Shown here: positions 1 to 8,248 of the stretch, piece by piece
Numbering within the stretch: the stretch's first letter is position 1
Layout of the letters: every line of letters starts with the position of its first letter
Source: Halobacteriales archaeon QS_9_68_17
GTDB taxonomy: Archaea > Halobacteriota > Halobacteria > Halobacteriales > Natronoarchaeaceae
Assembly: GCA_003023565.1 (NCBI GenBank)
Contig: PXSA01000041.1
Location: 1 to 64,000 of the forward strand
Length of the DNA stretch: 64,000 nt
Direction of reading: 5' to 3'
Position numbers and translations under genes: made by a program
Notes under the pieces: model-generated
Told to the model about the DNA's origin: nothing
What the model saw: the letters and a program-made list of their open reading frames with translations, nothing else
Database searches by the model: none

Positions 1-20
1 TACGCCGTCGGCGTGGTCAC
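1..20 (-). CDS. Possible 5' end of a gene leaving the left edge
   Basis: Only six codons are visible. A GTG at the complement of 18-20 opens a frame reading V-T-T-P-T-A off the edge, and a GGAG-like stretch lies about ten bases upstream on that strand. Nothing can be said about function, and it may not be a gene start at all. Confidence 0.2.
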
Positions 21-155
21 ATCCGAGTCTCCTCGCCACGGGCGATAGATCTAAGGAAGACCACGGGGGTACGTTTCGGGAGGAGATCGAACCCGCCGAA
101 CGGACTTCCCGCACGCGGGTTCGACCCGAAACGCGGGGGTTCGACGCGCGTCGAC

Positions 156-359
156 CTAATCGACGATGATCTCGTCGTCGCCGTCGTCGATGACCTCGCG
201 GTCGGTCCCCATCTCGCGCTCGTAGCGGTCGATCCAGTCGGCGAAACACTCCGGACAGAGCCGCTGGGAGTCGATCTGGGAGCGGTCGACCGTCAGGCGG
301 ACCGTCCGGGCGAGCGCGTCGGAGACGGAGTCGCCGCAGGCGTCGCAGCCGTCTGTCAT
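156..359 (-). CDS. Small CxxC zinc-binding protein
   Basis: A 67-aa acidic protein with CDAC near residue 5 and CPEC near residue 35, a spacing that suggests one zinc site made of two CxxC knuckles. The C-terminus is a run of Asp, Glu and Ile. Such small two-CxxC proteins are numerous in haloarchaea and mostly lack known roles; binding of nucleic acid or protein partners is only an inference. It lies 33 bases downstream of upp on the same strand and could be co-transcribed with it. The ATG start is the first one in frame after upp. Confidence 0.7.
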   Translation of the reverse strand: MTDGCDACGDSVSDALARTVRLTVDRSQIDSQRLCPECFADWIDRYEREMGTDREVIDDGDDEIIVD

Positions 360-392
360 GGGAAAGCCGTGGCACCCCGTGACAATAGCCTT

Positions 393-1064
393 TTATGTTG
401 TCCGGAACGCGCGGTCGCCGGCGTCGCCGAGGCCGGGGACGATGAAGCCGTCGTCGTCGAGGTGGTCGTCGATGCTGACGGTCAGGAGGTCCACGGGGTA
501 CTGGTCGTCGACGCGCAAGAGGCCGTCGGGGGCGCTGACCGCCGAGAGGACGATGAGGTGTTCGGGGTCCGGCGAACTCTCGACGACGTGGTCGAGGACG
601 GCGCACATGGTGCTCCCGGTGGCGAGCATCGGGTCCGCGATGATGACGGTGTCTTCCTCCGTGATCTCGGGCAGTTTCACGTAGTCGATGGTGATGGGGA
701 ACTCGCCGTCCTCCATGCCGGCGCTCTCGTCGCGCGAGGCGCTGATGACGCCCTGCCGGGCGCGCGGGAACGCCTTCAGCAGGCCCTCGACGAACGGCGT
801 GGCCGCGCGGAGGACGTTGATGATGACGACGTCGTCGAGCCCTTTCACGCGCTCGCCCATCGTCTCCTCCAGCGGCGTCCGGATGGAGACGTACTCCGTC
901 TCCATGCGGCCGTCGATGATCTCGTAGCCGCAGAGGCGGCCGAGTTTCACGAGGCCCTTTCGGAAGGCGACCTGTTCGGTTTCGACGTCTCGGAGCTTTG
1001 AGAGCGTGTCTTTCGCGAGCGCGTGGTCGACGACGTACGCGTCGCCGTGGTCTTCGATAGTCAT
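393..1064 (-). CDS. upp: Uracil phosphoribosyltransferase
   Basis: A 223-aa type I phosphoribosyltransferase that makes UMP from uracil and PRPP in pyrimidine salvage. The PRPP-binding loop reads [10 protein letters not shown] at residues 143-152, and the conserved C-terminal uracil-binding stretch [12 protein letters not shown] is present near residue 209. Length matches the bacterial and archaeal Upp family. The start ATG is the complement of 1062-1064. It is divergent from the SRPBCC-like gene at 1120, and their short shared intergenic region carries TATA-like sequence. It is cytosolic. Confidence 0.95.
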   Translation of the reverse strand: MTIEDHGDAYVVDHALAKDTLSKLRDVETEQVAFRKGLVKLGRLCGYEIIDGRMETEYVSIRTPLEETMGERVKGLDDVVIINVLRAATPFVEGLLKAFPRARQGVISASRDESAGMEDGEFPITIDYVKLPEITEEDTVIIADPMLATGSTMCAVLDHVVESSPDPEHLIVLSAVSAPDGLLRVDDQYPVDLLTVSIDDHLDDDGFIVPGLGDAGDRAFRTT

Positions 1065-1089
1065 TGGTCGGAACAGCGTTCGCGGAGGA

Positions 1090-1097
1090 TTATAAGG
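1090..1097 (+). promoter_or_regulatory. TATA-like box for a leaderless gene
   Basis: The sequence ATTATAAG sits about 25-30 bases before the ATG at 1120, the usual distance from an archaeal TATA box to the transcription start. This implies that the mRNA begins at or next to the start codon. Confidence 0.5.
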
Positions 1098-1119
1098 TAC
1101 CGATCCGTAGGCCCCCGTG

Positions 1120-1530
1120 ATGACGAGTGTCGAGGTTTCGCGGTTCGTCCCGGCGCTCCCCGCGGCGGTCGAGCGAGCGCTGACGCCCGCTGCGGTCGTG
1201 GAGTACGAGGGCAGTTTTCAGGTGCGCGACGTGGACGAACGCGACGGCGAGTGGCTGGTCACCGCCGGCCGCGCCGGCGTCGAACTGACGCTTCGGTTCG
1301 AGCGCCGCGGCGACGACCTCTACTACGAACAGCAGGGCAGCGAGGGACCGCTCGACCGTCTGGAGACGACCCTCTCGCTGTCGCCGAAGAACGAGGGTAC
1401 GCGGGTCACTGCGCGCTCGACGGTGGCGACCGGGATGCCGCTGCCCTCGGTCACCGACCGCATCGCGGCCTGGAAGCGCAAGGGCGAACTGGAGCGCGCG
1501 CTCGACGCGCTGGCGGCCGACCTCGACTGA
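1120..1530 (+). CDS. SRPBCC-fold (START/polyketide-cyclase-like) protein
   Basis: A 136-aa protein whose strand-helix pattern fits the SRPBCC/Bet v 1 fold: an N-terminal strand, two short helices ([11 protein letters not shown]), a run of beta strands such as [15 protein letters not shown], and a long C-terminal helix ([18 protein letters not shown]). Family members bind hydrophobic ligands in an internal cavity, but the ligand here is unknown. A GTG lies one codon upstream at 1117; the ATG at 1120 is preferred because it sits at leaderless distance from the box at 1090. Divergent from upp. Confidence 0.65.
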   Translation: MTSVEVSRFVPALPAAVERALTPAAVVEYEGSFQVRDVDERDGEWLVTAGRAGVELTLRFERRGDDLYYEQQGSEGPLDRLETTLSLSPKNEGTRVTARSTVATGMPLPSVTDRIAAWKRKGELERALDALAADLD

Positions 1531-1607
1531 ACGGCGCACGCCGGGGTCGTGCGCCACCGTCGCACACCTGCGCCGGGGTTTAAGCGGGTCCGCGACCACA
1601 TTCGGAT

Positions 1608-1829
1608 ATGGGTGTCTTTGACACGGTCCGCGACGCGCTCGCCGCGTCGACGGAGTCGCCGAACCGCGGCGGCACCGGCGACGGGTCGGCGGGGGCGTAC
1701 TGGTGTCACGACTGCGACGAGCGGATCCGCGACGTGGACGTCGACGGCGACGACGCGCCCGACTGCCCGGAGTGTGGGACGGCGATGGAGTTCGAGCGGT
1801 CGGTCGGTTCGACGGGGTGTGCCTGCTAG
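1608..1829 (+). CDS. Small double-CxxC zinc-ribbon protein
   Basis: A 73-aa protein. The N-terminus resembles an amphipathic helix (MGVFDTVRDALAAS) followed by a Gly/Ser linker, then a zinc ribbon with YWCHDCDE and CPECGT knuckles. TTTAAG at 1579-1584 lies about 26 bases before the ATG, so translation is probably leaderless. The C-terminal GCAC adds two further cysteines. Function unknown; typical of the small haloarchaeal zinc-ribbon proteins. Confidence 0.7.
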   Translation: MGVFDTVRDALAASTESPNRGGTGDGSAGAYWCHDCDERIRDVDVDGDDAPDCPECGTAMEFERSVGSTGCAC

Positions 1830-2008
1830 CGGGTGACGACGAACGTTATCGCCATCATCACGAGCGTCAGGAGCGCGACGTTCGCCCAGTCGAAGGGCGC
1901 TCCGCCGGCGAAGGCGTACCCGCGAACGACGACGTAACTGAACAGGCCGGACAGGACGGCGTTCATTACGAGCAACACGCGCGGGTCGCCGTCCGACGAG
2001 GGGGCCAT
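1826..2008 (-). CDS. Small two-helix membrane protein
   Basis: A 60-aa protein with two predicted transmembrane segments: VLLVMNAVLSGLFSYVVV and WANVALLTLVMMAITFVV, joined by a short loop. I start it at the ATG complementary to 2006-2008; longer upstream readings are hydrophilic and run into the divergent gene's promoter. It converges on and overlaps the end of the zinc-ribbon gene by four bases. Not assignable to a functional family. Confidence 0.6.
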   Translation of the reverse strand: MAPSSDGDPRVLLVMNAVLSGLFSYVVVRGYAFAGGAPFDWANVALLTLVMMAITFVVTR

Positions 2009-2069
2009 GGAAGTTCGTGACAACGCGACCGGCTTAAAAGTATATTGCGCTCGACCCCTTTCCTCCGGT

Positions 2070-2390
2070 ATGCCGCTCCGGAACCGGGAGGGCGAGTCCG
2101 TCGACTCGGTCCCGTTCGTAGTGGTAACGGGCCTCTCCTTTCTCGTCATCTACTCGTTCGGCCCACTGTACCTGCAGGCGCTCGGCCTGACGATCGGTTA
2201 CGGTCTTCCCGTCTGTACCGTACTCTTTCTCGCTATCGCCGGGACCGCTTACTACCGGATGGTCTGGACGTATAGACCGGACGCCGAGGCCCTCGTCCCC
2301 GGCGGCGTGAGCTTCGGCCAACTCTGGTACGCCATCCTGATCCTGATCGCGTTCGTCCTGTTGCTGTCGCTGCCGTTTCTCATCGGCTAG
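2070..2390 (+). CDS. Membrane protein with about three helices
   Basis: A 106-aa protein with hydrophobic stretches near residues 17-36, 42-60 and 85-104, the last ending LLLSLPFLIG. The ATG at 2070 follows an A/T-rich TTAAAAGTATATT at 2034-2046 shared with the divergent 60-aa membrane gene. An in-frame ATG at 2007 would lie upstream of that box and is less likely. No functional motif recognised. Confidence 0.6.
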   Translation: MPLRNREGESVDSVPFVVVTGLSFLVIYSFGPLYLQALGLTIGYGLPVCTVLFLAIAGTAYYRMVWTYRPDAEALVPGGVSFGQLWYAILILIAFVLLLSLPFLIG

Positions 2391-2472
2391 CCTACCGTCT
2401 CGGGGACAGCGGTTGAGTGCCCGTCGCGCAGGCCCGCCACCCTTTTGAACCCCACCCCCGTCATGGGGACAC

Positions 2473-2769
2473 ATGACACTGACGGATCGGATCGAGGCGT
2501 ACCGGGAGTACCTGCTGGAGGTGCTGCACGGCCTCTATCACGGAATGATCGAGCATCCGGCGTACGAACTGATCGAGAAGGAGGCGGAGGACACGGACGA
2601 CGTGTTCCTCTTTGCCTGCTTCGCGGACGCCTTCGGCATCCCGAGTCCGATCTCCTACTACACCGCCGAACTCCTGCCGTACCTCGGCGAGGAGTTCGAA
2701 CACTGGGAACGGCGGATGTGGGACCGGGAGTCGCTCGTCGAGCGCAAGGGACAGCAGTACCACTTCTGA
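2473..2769 (+). CDS. Conserved hypothetical helical protein
   Basis: A 98-aa soluble protein, mostly helical and rich in Tyr, Glu and aromatic residues (HGLYHGMIEHPAYELIEKEA, then DDVFLFACFADAFGIP and a C-terminal WERRMWDRESLVERKGQQYHF). It ends one base before the ATG of the ArsA-like ATPase, which implies one transcript and perhaps a shared role. I do not recognise a family with known function. Confidence 0.7.
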   Translation: MTLTDRIEAYREYLLEVLHGLYHGMIEHPAYELIEKEAEDTDDVFLFACFADAFGIPSPISYYTAELLPYLGEEFEHWERRMWDRESLVERKGQQYHF

Positions 2770-2770
2770 G

Positions 2771-3736
2771 ATGGAGCAGTTCGTCTTCTTCGGCGGCAAG
2801 GGCGGCGTCGGCAAGACCACCGTGTCGAGCGCCTACGCGACCCGATGCGCGGACGCGGGGTTCGAGACCCTCGTCGTCTCGACGGACCCCGCCCACAGCA
2901 CGTCCGACGTGTTCGACCAGCGGTTCGACGACGACCCGAAACGGGTCGAGGGGTACGACGGCCTCTGGGCGATGGAACTCGACCCCGAGGAGGAGGTCGA
3001 GGCCCACATGCAGGAGATAAAACGGACCATGAGCGACCAGGTGAGTCCCGCCATCGTCAACGAGATCGACCGCCAGATCGAACTCGCCCACCGGACGCCC
3101 GGCGCGTACGAGGCGGCGCTGTTCGACCGCTTCATCGGCGTGATGCGCAACGCGGACGAGTACGACCGCGTCGTCTTCGACACGTCCCCGACCGGGGGGA
3201 CGCTCCGCCTGCTCGCGCTCCCGGAGTTCCTCGAATCGTGGATCGAGCGACTCGTCGACAAGCGCGCGAAGAGCATCGACCTCTACGAGAAGGCGGCGAT
3301 CGGCGACAAGGACGCCCGCCGGAAGGCGAAGGAAGACCCGATCATCCAGCGCCTGCAGGAGCGCAAGGAGATGTTCGAGTTCGCCGGCGAGACGCTGCGC
3401 GACGACGCCGCCTTCTTCCTCGTGTTGAACCCCGACGAACTCTCTATCCGCGAGACCGAGCGTGCGATCGAGAACCTCACCGAGTACGGCCTCGGCGTTC
3501 GCGGCCTCGTCATCAACAAGGTCTCGCCGGCACCGGACGACGACGAGCAGGGCCGGGGCGCGCAGTTCCTCCGCCGCCGCTACGAGACCGACCGCGAGCG
3601 GGTCGCCGCGATCCGCGAATCGTTCGACGAACCGGTCGTCGCGGAGATCGAGTTGCGGATCGAGGAGATCAAAGGGGACCTCCTCGCGAACGTCGCCGAC
3701 GAACTCGGCCTGGAGGTCGCCGCGTCCCCGCTCTGA
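2771..3736 (+). CDS. ArsA/Get3-family ATPase
   Basis: A 321-aa deviant-Walker P-loop ATPase. GGKGGVGKT at residues 8-16 carries the signature lysine of the ArsA/Get3/MinD class; STDPAHSTSDVF just after is switch I; DTSPTGGTLR near residue 138 is the switch II/DTxPxG motif of Get3. There is a single ATPase domain, so it would work as a homodimer like Get3. Archaeal members are thought to handle tail-anchored membrane proteins or, less often, arsenite; no ars genes are adjacent. The preceding 98-aa gene is directly coupled to it. The start ATG is fixed by the P-loop position. Confidence 0.85.
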   Translation: MEQFVFFGGKGGVGKTTVSSAYATRCADAGFETLVVSTDPAHSTSDVFDQRFDDDPKRVEGYDGLWAMELDPEEEVEAHMQEIKRTMSDQVSPAIVNEIDRQIELAHRTPGAYEAALFDRFIGVMRNADEYDRVVFDTSPTGGTLRLLALPEFLESWIERLVDKRAKSIDLYEKAAIGDKDARRKAKEDPIIQRLQERKEMFEFAGETLRDDAAFFLVLNPDELSIRETERAIENLTEYGLGVRGLVINKVSPAPDDDEQGRGAQFLRRRYETDRERVAAIRESFDEPVVAEIELRIEEIKGDLLANVADELGLEVAASPL

Positions 3737-3829
3737 CCGAACCACGCTCGTCGCGAACACCGCTCAGATCGGGGACGTTTCGCTCACGCGATCGGACGGA
3801 GAGAGCGAACGACCGCCGTATTTGATTAC

Positions 3830-3846
3830 CGTACAGTATCGTACAG
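3830..3846 (+). promoter_or_regulatory. Direct repeat upstream of cstA
   Basis: CGTACAG occurs at 3830-3836 and again at 3840-3846, exactly ten bases apart, one helical turn. It lies just upstream of the TATA-like box for cstA, the usual place for an activator or TFB-assisting site in haloarchaea. No bound regulator can be named. Confidence 0.35.
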
Positions 3847-3855
3847 GAACAAAAG

Positions 3856-3862
3856 TTTAAAT
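3856..3862 (+). promoter_or_regulatory. TATA-like box of cstA
   Basis: TTTAAAT lies about 40 bases before the cstA ATG at 3900 in an A/T-rich patch. Transcription would start near 3885, leaving a short leader. Confidence 0.5.
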
Positions 3863-3899
3863 CATAGTCTAACATGTATCTACCACGAGGCAAGTTACC

Positions 3900-5708
3900 A
3901 TGGTACAGGTAATATGGCTAGTGCTTGCGGTGCTGGCGATGTTCAGCGCGGGGTATCTCGGATACTCCCGATATCTCGCGAACTTCGTCGAACTCGACGG
4001 AAGTACCGAGACACCGGCACACAAGTACGAAGACGGCCAGGAGTACGTACCGGCGAAGAAGCCGGTGCTACTGGGGCATCACTATTCGAGTATCGCGGGG
4101 GGCGCGCCCATCGTCGGACCGATCACCGCGAGCGTGGTGTGGGGCTGGGTCCCCGCGCTGTTGTGGATCGCGATCGGGAACCCGCTGATGGGTAGCGTCC
4201 ACGACTTCGTGTCGCTGTCGGGGAGCCTGCGCCACGAAGGCAAGTCGATCGGCTACATCATCGGCGAGTACGTCGGCGACCGCGGGAGGGACATGCTGCT
4301 GTGGTTCGCGTTCCTGACGATCATCCTCGTCGTCGCGGTGTTCGCGCTGGTGGTCGCCATCGTGTTCAACGCCTATCCGCAGGCGGCGACCGCGAGCTTC
4401 ATCTACATCGCACTGGCGCTGGTGTTCGGGGTCTGGCTCTACCAGCTAGACCTCCCGTTCATCCTCGGCACCGCTATCTTCGTGGCGGGCGTGTTCGCCG
4501 GCATCGGCGTCGGGATCGAGTACCCCATCGCGCTGTTCCCCGGCGACTACCCCGCCGGAACGATCGTGTTGATGTCGGGCGGGGGGTCCGCCATCCCCGG
4601 CGCGGGCCTGTTCGGCGCGAACATCGCCGCGTGGATCCCGGTGGTCCTCGTGTACGCGTTCGTCGCCAGCGTCCTGCCGGTGTGGACGCTGCTTCAGCCC
4701 CGCGACTACCTCTCGTCGTTCCTGCTGTACACGGGCGTCGGGGGGACCCTGTTGGCGATCATCGTCGGGACGGTCCTCGGCTCCGCGAGCGAACCGCTGG
4801 TCGTCAACATCGACGCGTACTACGGGTTCATGGGGACGTCCGGTCTCCCGCTGTTCCCGCTGTTGTTCGTCACTATCGCGTGCGGGACGATTAGCGGGTT
4901 CCACTCGCTGGTCTCCTCGGGGACGACTGCGAAGCAACTCGACAAGGAGACCGACGCACGTCTCATCGGGTACGGCGGCATGCTCGGCGAGGGACTGCTC
5001 GCGACGGTCGCGCTCTCGACGGTCGCGCTCGTCGGCATCACCGTCGAGGGCGGCGGTATCGGCCAGGCGCTCCCGAACTTCGCGACCGGGGGCGGTATCT
5101 TCCTCACTAGCTTCGGCATCCCCGCCGAGATCGGTGCGCCGTTCATGGCGCTCGTGCTGGTGAGTTTCCTCCTGACGAGTACCGACACGGCGTGTCGCCT
5201 CGGACGGTACATGATGGAGGAGATCGTCGGAACGCCCGAGACGACGACTCAGGAGTACGCGGCCAACCGCTACTTCAACTCGGGCCTGCAGGTCGTGCTG
5301 GCGTACTTCCTCGTCGTCAGCGGCCGCTGGGCGGACCTGTGGCCGCTGTTCGGCGGCGCGAACCAGTTGCTCGCCGCGCTGGCGCTGCTGACCGCGACCG
5401 TCTGGCTGGCCAACTGGTCCGACACGAAACAGCTCATCAGCACTGGCGTCCCGATGGCGATCATGACGACCATCACGGTGCTCGCGCTGCTGTATCTCGC
5501 CTTCATCCAGAACTTCCAGCAGAAGTTCCTCGACAGCGAGTGGATGGCGCAGGCGACGACGCTCGACATAGTGTCGAGCTCCTTACAGATCGTCCTCGCG
5601 TTAGTGCTGGTCGGACTGGCGCTGTCGCTGGTGAAAATGGGCTACGAGAACGTCCGAGAAGCCCGCTCCGGCCCCGCACCGACGACCAGCGAACCGTCCG
5701 ACGACTGA
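3900..5708 (+). CDS. cstA: CstA-family carbon starvation/pyruvate-type permease
   Basis: A 602-aa integral membrane protein of the CstA family, a transporter family linked to peptide and pyruvate uptake under starvation. The family signature GHHYSSIAGGAP is at residues 59-70, followed by repeated hydrophobic segments (VVWGWVPALLWIAIGNPLMG, ILVVAVFALVVAIVFNAY and others), about 14-16 in all. The C-terminal tail is hydrophilic (GPAPTTSEPSDD). The size is at the short end for CstA but the domain is complete. It has its own promoter region. The substrate in haloarchaea is inferred from bacterial homologues, not shown by the sequence. Confidence 0.9.
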   Translation: MVQVIWLVLAVLAMFSAGYLGYSRYLANFVELDGSTETPAHKYEDGQEYVPAKKPVLLGHHYSSIAGGAPIVGPITASVVWGWVPALLWIAIGNPLMGSVHDFVSLSGSLRHEGKSIGYIIGEYVGDRGRDMLLWFAFLTIILVVAVFALVVAIVFNAYPQAATASFIYIALALVFGVWLYQLDLPFILGTAIFVAGVFAGIGVGIEYPIALFPGDYPAGTIVLMSGGGSAIPGAGLFGANIAAWIPVVLVYAFVASVLPVWTLLQPRDYLSSFLLYTGVGGTLLAIIVGTVLGSASEPLVVNIDAYYGFMGTSGLPLFPLLFVTIACGTISGFHSLVSSGTTAKQLDKETDARLIGYGGMLGEGLLATVALSTVALVGITVEGGGIGQALPNFATGGGIFLTSFGIPAEIGAPFMALVLVSFLLTSTDTACRLGRYMMEEIVGTPETTTQEYAANRYFNSGLQVVLAYFLVVSGRWADLWPLFGGANQLLAALALLTATVWLANWSDTKQLISTGVPMAIMTTITVLALLYLAFIQNFQQKFLDSEWMAQATTLDIVSSSLQIVLALVLVGLALSLVKMGYENVREARSGPAPTTSEPSDD

Positions 5709-6030
5709 TCCGACGCGGTCATTTTTTCGTGGCTCACCGCGCCGACCAGCGAGCGGACGCGCTCCCGCTCGTCGACGCCCGCGGGCGCGACGACGGGGAC
5801 CGACACGTAGTCGTCGCCGTGCCGGACCGACGCGCGGTAGATAGTCACGTCGACCCCCCGCGGTCGCCGTCGCCTCGTACGCACGGAGCGTCGTCCGGTT
5901 CCCGAGGCGCGTGACGGTGCGGTTTCCTGTCGCCGCCGCCCGAGGTGTCTCTCCGCCGCCGAGACATCCGGCGGTGAGGACGAGGAGGAGAAGGCGTGTG
6001 CCACCGTATCGGGTACTAGGTGGTTCGCCG
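5642..6030 (-). pseudogene. Frame-broken lipoprotein remnant
   Basis: Read on the minus strand, one frame gives a lipoprotein signal (LLLLVLTAGCLGGG) followed by TVTRLGNRTTLRAYEATAT, then the sense passes to a second frame: VDVTIYRASVRHGDDYVSV and a short C-terminus ending near GAVSHEK. The switch is at the GGGGGGTCGACG-like stretch near 5855. No ATG, GTG or TTG start lies in frame close to the signal, and the second frame runs without a stop into cstA. I read it as a decayed secreted lipoprotein. The exact ends are uncertain. Confidence 0.55.
5722..5727 (+). terminator. Oligo-T terminator after cstA
   Basis: A run of six T starts about 14 bases after the cstA stop in otherwise GC-rich sequence, matching the simple oligo-T signals that end archaeal transcription. 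Confidence 0.4.
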
Positions 6031-6061
6031 GTAACCGGCTTAGTGGTGGTGCGGCCGTGCG

Positions 6062-6688
6062 TCAGATCTGCAAGCGCCGCGCGATCAGACGGAGCAGTCC
6101 CGGTTCCTCCCGCTCGATCGGTTCCCACGTCGTCAGGGCCTCCTCGATGTCGGCCGCCTCGCTCGTTACGACGTCGCGTTCGTCGGGGGCGACCACGGCG
6201 AGGTTGACCTCGTAGTGCCCGAAGTAGCCGTACTTCAGCAGGGTGCGGTCGCGGAAGTCCGCGACGTACTCGCGCACGTCGTCCGCGATGGACGGGACGA
6301 CGGTGACGAAGGTGAACTCCGTTCCGTAGTGTTCCTCGTCCGCCTCGACCCGCTCGTCGGCCAGGTCGTGACCCAGTTCGACCAGCGTGTCGAGGTCGGT
6401 CGGCGAGAGCGTCCGGCGGCGTCGCAGGTACAGGTGCTCGTGGGTCTCGTGGTGGGCGTAGGACAGAAGCGGCGTGAAGAAGTGCTTCTCGCTTTCCATC
6501 TGCAGGCGACCGTACAGCGCGAACCGCTCGCCTCGCTCGCTGACGTCCTTTTCGAGGTCGTAGTTGAACAGGAGTCGGTCGCTCAGTCGGTCGACGTACC
6601 CGTCGTCCCACTCGGGCACGTCGGGGGCCGCGTCCGGCGTCGCGCCCGTCTCCCCGTCTCGCTCCGGTCCCGGCGACTCCCCGCTCAT
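6062..6688 (-). CDS. Conserved haloarchaeal hypothetical protein
   Basis: A 208-aa soluble protein, acidic and proline-rich in the first 25 residues, then a mixed alpha/beta body with HFFTPLLSYAHHETHEHLYL (several His) near residue 70 and FTFVTVVPSIADDVREYV near residue 125. No catalytic motif is recognised. Its ATG overlaps the stop of the 69-aa gene upstream by four bases, so the two are translated from one message. Confidence 0.7.
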   Translation of the reverse strand: MSGESPGPERDGETGATPDAAPDVPEWDDGYVDRLSDRLLFNYDLEKDVSERGERFALYGRLQMESEKHFFTPLLSYAHHETHEHLYLRRRRTLSPTDLDTLVELGHDLADERVEADEEHYGTEFTFVTVVPSIADDVREYVADFRDRTLLKYGYFGHYEVNLAVVAPDERDVVTSEAADIEEALTTWEPIEREEPGLLRLIARRLQI

Positions 6689-6894
6689 CGCTCGTAGGGG
6701 TGGACGTCGTCGACCGCGGGCGTGCCGAGGACGAGCACGCGCGCGCCCTCGTCGGCGTCCTCCTCGCCCGGTTCCGGTCCGTAGAGACCGACCGCGACGT
6801 TCTCTACGTCGGCCGACTCGCTGGTCGACCGCCGGACGCAGGGCCGGTCCGGCGTCGGTTCGACCTCGTCCATGTCCACGCGATAGTATCCCAT
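6685..6894 (-). CDS. Small hypothetical protein coupled to the 208-aa gene
   Basis: A 69-aa protein (MGYYRVDMDEVEPTPDRPC at the start, RVLVLGTPAVDDVHPYER at the end). The composition looks like one small beta domain and resembles the conserved core of short cupin-like proteins, but this is weak. First gene of a two-gene operon with the 208-aa hypothetical (ATGA overlap). A shorter TATA-like CTAAATATA stands just upstream on the minus strand. Confidence 0.55.
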   Translation of the reverse strand: MGYYRVDMDEVEPTPDRPCVRRSTSESADVENVAVGLYGPEPGEEDADEGARVLVLGTPAVDDVHPYER

Positions 6895-7013
6895 GGGCGA
6901 TACTGTCATCGGAAGCCTAAATATACTGTCGGCGGCGAGACCGACCGGACCCCGCCGTCGCATCCCCGGGAAAGGTTTATCAGGGTTCTTCACCCATCTT
7001 CGGGACGAGAGCC

Positions 7014-7223
7014 ATGGACAGCGACAAGAGCGAGGCCTGCGGCCGCTGCAGCATGACGGCCGTCGTCGACGCCAGCGACGGCGAGGCCGAGAACCCGTTC
7101 GACGGCGAGCGCATCGAGGTCGACGCCGACGAGATGCGAACGGTCGCGAAGCCAGCGATCGTCCTTGGTCGGGTGAAAGACCGACTCGACGAGTTCGCGA
7201 CCCGGTTGACGTACGGCCGGTAA
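7014..7223 (+). CDS. Small hypothetical protein with one CxxC
   Basis: A 69-aa acidic protein with CGRC near residue 9 and a C-terminal helix (LGRVKDRLDEFATRLTYGR). One CxxC alone may bind metal only as a dimer. AGGTTTATCAGG lies about 35 bases before the ATG. Function unknown. Confidence 0.55.
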   Translation: MDSDKSEACGRCSMTAVVDASDGEAENPFDGERIEVDADEMRTVAKPAIVLGRVKDRLDEFATRLTYGR

Positions 7224-7270
7224 CTGCCGCAAAGGGTTTAACGGATCCACCGCTACCCCGACTCCAGCGC

Positions 7271-7990
7271 ATGGAAGAGAGCATCTCGGGGTTCAAAGTC
7301 CGAGGGACCTGGGGCGACGTCGTCGAACACGGCGAGCGCCTCACCCGCGCCCTCCGAGACCTCGACGTCAACGAGCCTTCCGACGACGAGGCCGAAGAAG
7401 ACGACTACGTCGCCGCCTTCGAGGAGTGGAACGAGTGGCGGCCGAAGCCCCACGAGCAGATCGAGGCGGACGTGAGCGAAAAGACGGCCGACCAGGCCAG
7501 TATCAAGGAGGGGAAAGGCGAGAAGGCCGGCAAGGACCCCGACGAGGACATTCAGACCGCCGGCGAGAAACTCACCGAATCCTACGAGAAACTCGAAGAC
7601 GACGACGCCGAGGGCGCGGTCGGCAAGTGGGGCGAGTCGCTGGAGTACGTCGCCCGCGCCGCCGACTCCGCCGGCCGCAAGGCCCTGCGCGCCGTCGAGG
7701 ACACCGTCTACCAGCGCGTGATGACCCAGATCGCGCCGTACTACTTCGACAACGAACTCGTCAGCGCCAACCTCCAGCACGACACGAACGGCGACGAGGA
7801 GACGTTCACCTTCGAGATCAACGTCAACGACGACGCCCTGAAAGACGGCGTCTCGGAACGCCTCGCCGAGTACGAGGACACCGTCGACCGCTGGCACGTC
7901 GACACCGAGCGCGACACGGAGAACGTCGAGGCCGTCGAGGGCGTGGAAGCGCCGAAACAGGAGGAGCGGTCGAAACCGTCTTCGAACTGA
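7271..7990 (+). CDS. DUF5828-like haloarchaeal protein
   Basis: A 239-aa, strongly acidic protein opening MEESISGFKVRGTWGDVVEH, with a charged low-complexity stretch (residues 40-110) and a folded C-terminal half (YQRVMTQIAPYYFDNELVSA, then FTFEINVNDDALK). The start and length fit what I recall as DUF5828, found across haloarchaea with no known role; this assignment is from memory. TTTAACGG lies about 25 bases before the ATG. The last codons (TCTTCGAACTGA) form the start of the 58-bp repeat array that follows. Confidence 0.65.
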   Translation: MEESISGFKVRGTWGDVVEHGERLTRALRDLDVNEPSDDEAEEDDYVAAFEEWNEWRPKPHEQIEADVSEKTADQASIKEGKGEKAGKDPDEDIQTAGEKLTESYEKLEDDDAEGAVGKWGESLEYVARAADSAGRKALRAVEDTVYQRVMTQIAPYYFDNELVSANLQHDTNGDEETFTFEINVNDDALKDGVSERLAEYEDTVDRWHVDTERDTENVEAVEGVEAPKQEERSKPSSN

Positions 7991-8167
7991 GCGGCGTTTC
8001 GTCGCCGCGATCGCGAAGCGGTTTCGAAGAACCCGGTCTTCGAACTGAGCGGCGCTTCATCGCCGCGACCGCGAAGCGGTTTCGAAGAACTTCGTCTTCG
8101 AACTGAGCGGCGTTTCATCGCCGCGGTCGCGAAGCGGTTTCGAAGAACCCCGTCTTCGAACTGAGCG
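7981..8167 (+). repeat. 58-bp tandem repeat array
   Basis: TTCGAACTGA recurs at 7981, 8039, 8097 and 8155, an exact 58-base period, giving three full units and a partial fourth. Each unit holds a perfect hairpin arm pair GCGGCG...CGCCGC around a six-base loop, then GAAGCGGTTTCGAAGAAC. The first unit begins inside the last codons of the upstream gene, whose preceding bases (GCGGTCGAAACCGTC) resemble the unit. It therefore looks like amplification of the 3' end of that gene. It may act as a terminator. Confidence 0.85.
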
Positions 8168-8248
8168 GGCTCTCTACCCTCGCCGATCTTCCCCGCCTAC
8201 AGACCGAGACGGCAGGCACTTGTATCGGCCCGCAGTAGCGAAACCCCA

